From positions 1,023,001 to 1,087,000 of the forward strand of contig JACCIC010000048.1 of NCBI GenBank assembly GCA_018907035.1: a stretch of DNA of 64,000 bases, written 5' to 3'. How positions within the stretch are numbered: position 1 is the first letter of the stretch; each line of letters begins with the position of its first letter. A program made the translations under genes and the position numbers. Source of the DNA: Sycobia sp. Sy_11 (taxonomy: Eukaryota; Arthropoda; Insecta; Hymenoptera; Epichrysomallidae). The notes under the pieces are model-generated. The model saw only the letters and a list, made by a program, of their open reading frames with translations. It was not told the DNA's origin and ran no database searches. This document shows, in pieces, positions 59,259-64,000 of this stretch.

Positions 59259-60269
59259 GCAGGTATCAACATAATGATTACCTGATGAATGGAGATAGGT
59301 CTTGATACAATTCTTGGTCATCATTCTGATGGATTATTCTTTTCTCTTCTATAATGTTAATTATCTCCAGATTTAACTTTTTATGAATTAAAAATAATAG
59401 AAAATTAAAATTTTATTTCAATAATAATTGTAATTTAATGATTACTTAAATAAACATGTAAACAATAATTCAATAGAAATTATTAATTATTAATGGCAAA
59501 TTAATATATATATATATAATTTAGATCAGTATATATTTCATAAAAAAATTACAGACAAACGGTTATATACAGACGAGACATGACGGGCACCCAAAATACA
59601 AATAAGTTCAGTTATATTATATTTCAATGTGCAAGTGATAGACAAAAACCTATAATTTAAGATGCTATTTTTGAAGAAAAAAATTATTAAATAAATTCAT
59701 TACAAATGTAAAGCCTCCCAAAAGACAATTAGCTTCATCTCCCTTTCCCCAGAGTGGGGCAAGTGAGCATAAAGTATTTATATCTATATAGTGAGATTCT
59801 TATATGTAAAGAAAATAAAAATAAGGTAATAGTACAAACATATTCATTTATTACGTATTAATAAATACACAAATCGCATAATACGTATGGCCTTCTTTAT
59901 TTTTAATTTTAAAGGACCATTTAAAGTATATATAAATAATCATGAAAAAAATAATGATAAATTAAAGTTTTGAAGGGGGCGGTTTCATTGTTCGTAAGTA
60001 ATAATATTAATATTATAGATATAATCTGATGTTAATGCAATCAAGATAGCTATTATGTTAGGTCTCTAATATACAAGATAATGAAAAATTAGAGTGGGAA
60101 GAATATATAATTTTTACTTTAAATGAAAAGTATGAAATCACCAGTTTCTGAGAAAGTAAGCAGAACAGTATGATTGTATATTTAATAGGATTGGATTTTA
60201 CATAGGGAGCAAGTACAGCTTCTAAATATAATGGCATATTATACTCTACATTATAATTATTTAAATACA

Positions 60270-60307
<38 letters not shown>

Positions 60308-60923
60308 GTTTTTACAAAAAATATTTCTATATTATACATCGTGATATTTTTGGCTGCAATATATGTATAATTTTTGTATTTTGCATATTGACTTTATTTA
60401 ATCTGACATATTTATTCCAAAAAATTACAATGTATGAAATACTAAAGGAAACTTTAACCATACAAGAATATATTTTAAAATAAAATTTTTATAATTACCC
60501 ATTGAATAGATAGTAATGAAACTATTGAAAAGATACTTATTGAAAAAGATAGTAATTTCTAATATATAAGTGCTATTGTCAAATAGTGTTACTTCATTAA
60601 AAATTATTTTAATATTTGAATCTGTAACAGTTTTCTTACAAAAAGTTTCTATAAAAGCTGTTTATTATATAAATTGTATAAATTATACAAAGTGCCAATC
60701 ACTGTATAATGATGTGTAATATAAGAATAAATTTAAAAATTGCTTTATGCAGATAACTATATATTTAAATATTTATAATATAATATATTAATTTAGGAGT
60801 TGTACTTACTCCTTACACAAAATTCAGTACTATAAATACACTATCATACTCTTCTATATTCCAAAATAATGATGGTTTTATGATATTTTACATTTGAATT
60901 AAAAATTATATATTCTTTTCACG
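58987..60923. other. AT-rich stretch, probably including a 3' UTR on the minus strand
   Basis: It contains TA runs at 59212-59257 and 60270-60307 and otherwise AT-rich text. The part nearest 60923 would be the 3' UTR of the candidate exon to the right. No other gene was seen. Confidence 0.5.
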
Positions 60924-61049
60924 TTACTTTTTCTTATCCGTTTTATATAATAGGAGTGCATATCGAAGTAATAACTCAAATGCATCAATTACACGTTGTG
61001 AATACTCAAAACTCTCATTTCCTCCTAAAATTATGAGTTTTAATCGTAG
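60924..61049 (-). CDS. candidate terminal exon of an unidentified gene
   Basis: On the minus strand an acceptor GTCTTTTAG is followed by 42 codons to a TAA at 60924-60926. The peptide includes LRLKLIILGGNESFEYSQ and RVIDAFELLLRYALLLYK and ends TDKKK. It is a coherent amphipathic, helix-rich C-terminus with ordinary codon use in an AT-rich background, which is why I consider it coding although it is short. I do not recognise the family. Upstream exons should lie to the right; the frame at 61576-61863 is one possible but unproven partner. Confidence 0.45.
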   Translation of the reverse strand, partial: LRLKLIILGGNESFEYSQRVIDAFELLLRYALLLYKTDKKK

Positions 61050-61375
61050 CTAAAAGACTATCCTGCAAAAAAAATTAAAATGTTTGAAATTTTGGGAATT
61101 AAAGTGCTTTAGTTGTCATAAAAAAAGATTATAAAAAATTTTTAAGATGTATATAAATATTAAATCTGCGTAGGCAATAATAACATTTTTGCCTACATAA
61201 ATATTATATATACTTTAGGTTAGGAAAAGAACAATTACTTTCCTATTATATTTTTATAGATATTTATTGGCTCAAGCTCGTACATCTTGCACCTCCCTGT
61301 AATTTCAAATTTCCGTATTACGTTACTATGTTTGCAATGTATTTGCATGCATGCATATATGCATGTGTGTATTTA

Positions 61376-61380
<5 letters not shown>

Positions 61381-61420
<40 letters not shown>
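61381..61420. repeat. (TA)n microsatellite
   Basis: TA run preceded by 'tgcatgcatgcatatatgcatg', a GCAT-repeat tract. Confidence 0.9.
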
Positions 61421-61575
61421 TGCACCAGGCTTCATAATTCTTTATTTGATTTGTACGGCATTGAATATTTTCTTCAGCGCCACCTATTCAAAAAATCAGA
61501 AATTAAAGTTCTCACTTTTTTATCTACAGAATTGACAACTTGCATTATAACCATAATAAAATCTTATATTTCGTT

Positions 61576-61863
61576 TTACTCCCTCAATTCTATGAATAGA
61601 AAGATGAAACAAAGTTCATTCGATTCATTATTCAATTCTACATCCGGGGCTATCCAAGTTTGATCTGTACTATACGTATAAAATTTATAATATTTGTTGT
61701 TATTTAATGTTACTGCAAAGCGGCGATGTCTATAGTGCAGACGACAGTTAGATAAACATTTTCTTATTTTTCTAAAGTAACTTTGAAACATATTATGAAA
61801 GCAGTAAGGAATACCCCCAATTGTAGAATTTTTCAAAGATTCGTATAAAATTTGTTTCAACAT
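61576..61863 (-). CDS. open frame of 95 residues, unidentified
   Basis: Starts MLKQILYESLKNSTIGGIPY at 61863 and is rich in Tyr, Phe, Asn and Arg. The SLKNSTIGGIPYCFHN part faintly recalls the N-terminal SSIHG-type motif of degenerin/ENaC channels, but the expected membrane helix does not follow. It may be an exon, a relic or chance. Confidence 0.2.
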   Translation of the reverse strand: MLKQILYESLKNSTIGGIPYCFHNMFQSYFRKIRKCLSNCRLHYRHRRFAVTLNNNKYYKFYTYSTDQTWIAPDVELNNESNELCFIFLFIELRE

Positions 61864-61916
61864 TGTAAAATGTAAAATGAGGACGCAAAACGAAATCTAC
61901 GATTTACACATTTTCA

Positions 61917-62023
61917 TTTCCGTTTTAATAGTTCATCGTGGCGCTGGGATCGCGGTATGGAGCACTCTTAAGAGTGCTCCTTACGGCGTTCGCAGCGCTA
62001 CGATGAACTACTAAAACGGAAAC
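61917..62023. repeat. 107-bp near-palindrome centred on TTAA
   Basis: The left half (TTTCCGTTTTAATAGTTCAT onward) mirrors the right half (ending ATGAACTACTAAAACGGAAA). The centre GAGCACTCTTAAGAGTGCTC is a perfect 20-bp palindrome. It looks like two element termini of the form GAGTGCTCC-in meeting head to head across one TTAA. Confidence 0.8.
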
Positions 62024-62520
62024 AAATTTACTTTTTCGGTTTTTGTCGTGTCATTTCGCATTATTTAGAGAGAAAAAACATTTTAAAAAATTCTTCAGAT
62101 TATTCTACAAGTGGGAAAACTGAGATATGAATTAATCTATTTTCCTAAATTAGGAAAAAATAGTTAAAAAAATTTGTCTTTCGAATCGTCTGCTGCACGC
62201 AGTCTGGTGTGTTTCAAATCTTACAAAGCAAACATTTATTGTGAATTCTATGTACTTGTTGAGCATCTAATTTGAGTTTTCCCACTTGTAGAATAAAATA
62301 ATGAATCAAATAAAATTTTATTATCGCTCTAAATACCACATATTTTGAGAAAACAGAAAAAGTAAATTGCTTTCACAATGTAACCATAAATACAATAAAT
62401 AACTATAAGTGTCGGCAAAACAGACAGAAATATAGTTGCTGTGTTTTGAAAGAGATGGAGCAGCAAACCACGCTCAATATCGTACGAATTCAATCAAGTA
62501 AAGGGGGCCCTGTGCATTAA
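61990..62520 (-). repeat. dispersed repeat, copy 2 (matches 28730-29260 inverted)
   Basis: The reverse complement of this segment aligns with 28730-29260. Its right-hand limit is near 'caagtaaagggggccc' (62497-62512), the counterpart of 'gcaccgggctccttttacttg' in the other copy. Its left end runs into the palindrome. No conserved frame. Confidence 0.65.
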
Positions 62521-62786
62521 ATTTTTACTATTATTTTAACTATTTTATATATATACAGGATTAAAAACTATTATGAATAAATATATGCATATATACTCAT
62601 TTACTTTATATGTTTTAGTATAATTTTCGACAGCCAAAAAAAATTCTGCGACCGATACACAAATTTATTACACAAATATATCGCGAACACATTAAATTAC
62701 AATAATCTATTTCAATCACACATATGAAAATAATAACTTAAATGTAAAATCACACTATAAGAATACATGAAAATGTAAAATTAAAT

Positions 62787-63170
62787 TTAATAAATTATTA
62801 CGCGGTAAACATACCGAAAGCGGGCAAAGGTCACGACGACTACTGTAGAAGGTAGTTGACGCGACCGCCGAAAACCGAACCGTAGAGAGAGAACGCAATA
62901 CATAGTCTCTCTCTCTCTCTCTCTCTCTCTACCACTAAGTTTAAATCCGAAACATACGTTAGAGGGGATACACTGCGCGCGGCGAGAGAGAACCGCGTCA
63001 AATGTATTAGGCCGGCGACCGCTATCCTCCTCTAATACAAGCCGCACGAACACTACCGTACTCTCTCGTCGAACGAGACGTGCCAGCAGCGAATACTGCG
63101 GTAGGCGAACGCGCAAGCCTTATACTGGCGCACGCATTCCAGTATATACAACGGCTGTTCTAAAACAAAT
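62787..63170 (-). repeat. GC-rich dispersed repeat with GA/CT tract (copy 2)
   Basis: Reverse complement of 11405-11790 at about 75-80% by eye, with a longer GA/CT tract (62907-62930). A 109-residue minus frame crosses it, but the other copy does not preserve that frame, so coding is unlikely. Confidence 0.6.
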
Positions 63171-63221
63171 TCACCCGCTGTAATTAATTAATATAATTAA
63201 TTAAAATATTATTCGCACCGA

Positions 63222-63527
<306 letters not shown>

Positions 63528-63995
63528 TTAAAATAGGATCAGTTGGCCTGGTTCATCCTGGGCCATTCGCCTAGTTCTATCGGCATATCTAAGTTTGGTC
63601 ATCACCTCTTTTGCGAAACTGGCTACTGCCTTCCAGTTTTCAGAAGATTCCAGCATTATTGATAGGATGCTCTCTGGTCTTATTGGCTTATTGATGATGT
63701 TCATCAAGTGCTCACGTTGTGTTCTAAAACGAGGACAGCTCACCAATATATGCTCAGCATCCTCGACCAAAGTCGGACAGATGGGGCAGAGATCATTATT
63801 ATCCAGGTGAAAGCGGTGGAAATAGGACCTAAAACAACCATGTCCAGTCAACAACTGAGTTAGGTGGAAATCTAATTGCCCGTGTTTCCTGTTGATCCAT
63901 CTGTGTATGTCTGGGAGGATACAATAAGTCCATCGGCCTTTGCTAGAATCGGTCCATCGTTTTTGCCATATTTCTATAGAACGATGACGTTCCAC
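63528..63995 (-). pseudogene. R1-like LINE ORF2 C-terminus, running off the window
   Basis: An open minus-strand frame of at least 155 residues, continuing past the right edge, ends at 63528. It carries the region after RNase H in R1-group LINEs: TQLLTGHGCFRSYFHRF followed by CPICPTLVEDAEHILVSC, a C-x2-C-x8-H-x4-C zinc motif, and a helical tail. In R1-type elements this region is the end of the reverse transcriptase protein that copies the RNA at a nicked target. The polymerase itself is outside the window, so intactness is unknown; the visible part has no stop. Confidence 0.85.
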
Positions 63996-64000
63996 ATTTT

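Noticed and set aside
61576..61863. A degenerin/ENaC channel exon
   Set aside because: Only a faint N-terminal motif resemblance; the following membrane helix is absent, so function is not claimed.

Overview
The window is AT-rich, intron-bearing animal DNA, most likely from an insect. The evidence is: two conserved metazoan genes with GT-AG introns (nicalin and the start of glycine C-acetyltransferase), an R1-like arthropod LINE end, several mariner transposons, Ty3/gypsy and Ty1/copia elements, Penelope-like repeats carrying hammerhead-like motifs, and abundant (TA)n, (GT)n and (GA)n tracts. A hymenopteran such as an ant would fit the repeat mixture, but that is inference.

Layout. 0-10.3 kb: LINE-tail-like repeat, a mariner with terminal inverted repeats (TIRs; 1419-2708), a large AT-rich foldback (about 3.7-5.55 kb), an unidentified GC-richer segment (5.6-6.7 kb), a mariner relic (7.85-8.5 kb), a Penelope-like repeat (8.57-8.93 kb) and a second TIR-bounded mariner (8972-10256). 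10.4-19.1 kb: an old minus-strand Ty3/gypsy element (element 1) with a tRNA-Lys-type primer binding site, LTRs differing in tandem-repeat number, and an extra retropepsin-like reading frame beyond integrase. 19.3-29.5 kb: a foldback element, an internally deleted mariner, an inverted 60-bp minisatellite, a LINE-tail repeat, a cluster of structured hairpins, a decayed copia pol and a dispersed repeat. 30.0-36.9 kb: a GC-rich plus-strand gypsy element (element 2, CsRn1-like Gag zinc motif). 37-46 kb is the genic part: GCAT exons 1-2 and the complete seven-exon nicalin gene, both on the minus strand. 46-51.4 kb: AT-rich sequence, LINE RNase H remnant and Penelope-like repeat. 51.45-58.99 kb: a young plus-strand gypsy element (element 3) whose integrase is cut off by the 3' LTR. 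59-64 kb: a candidate terminal exon of an unidentified gene, two dispersed repeats with a TTAA-centred palindrome, and an R1-like LINE end that runs off the window.

None of the transposable elements looks autonomous: every transposase or pol is broken by frameshifts, stops or deletions. Nicalin is the only complete host gene. Its exon phases join without a break into 555 codons that align along the length of the nicalin family. The most unusual structure is a family of short hairpins with an invariant GNGTTGA loop and stems that covary, present both in a cluster at 26.0-26.36 kb and in the leader of gypsy element 1.
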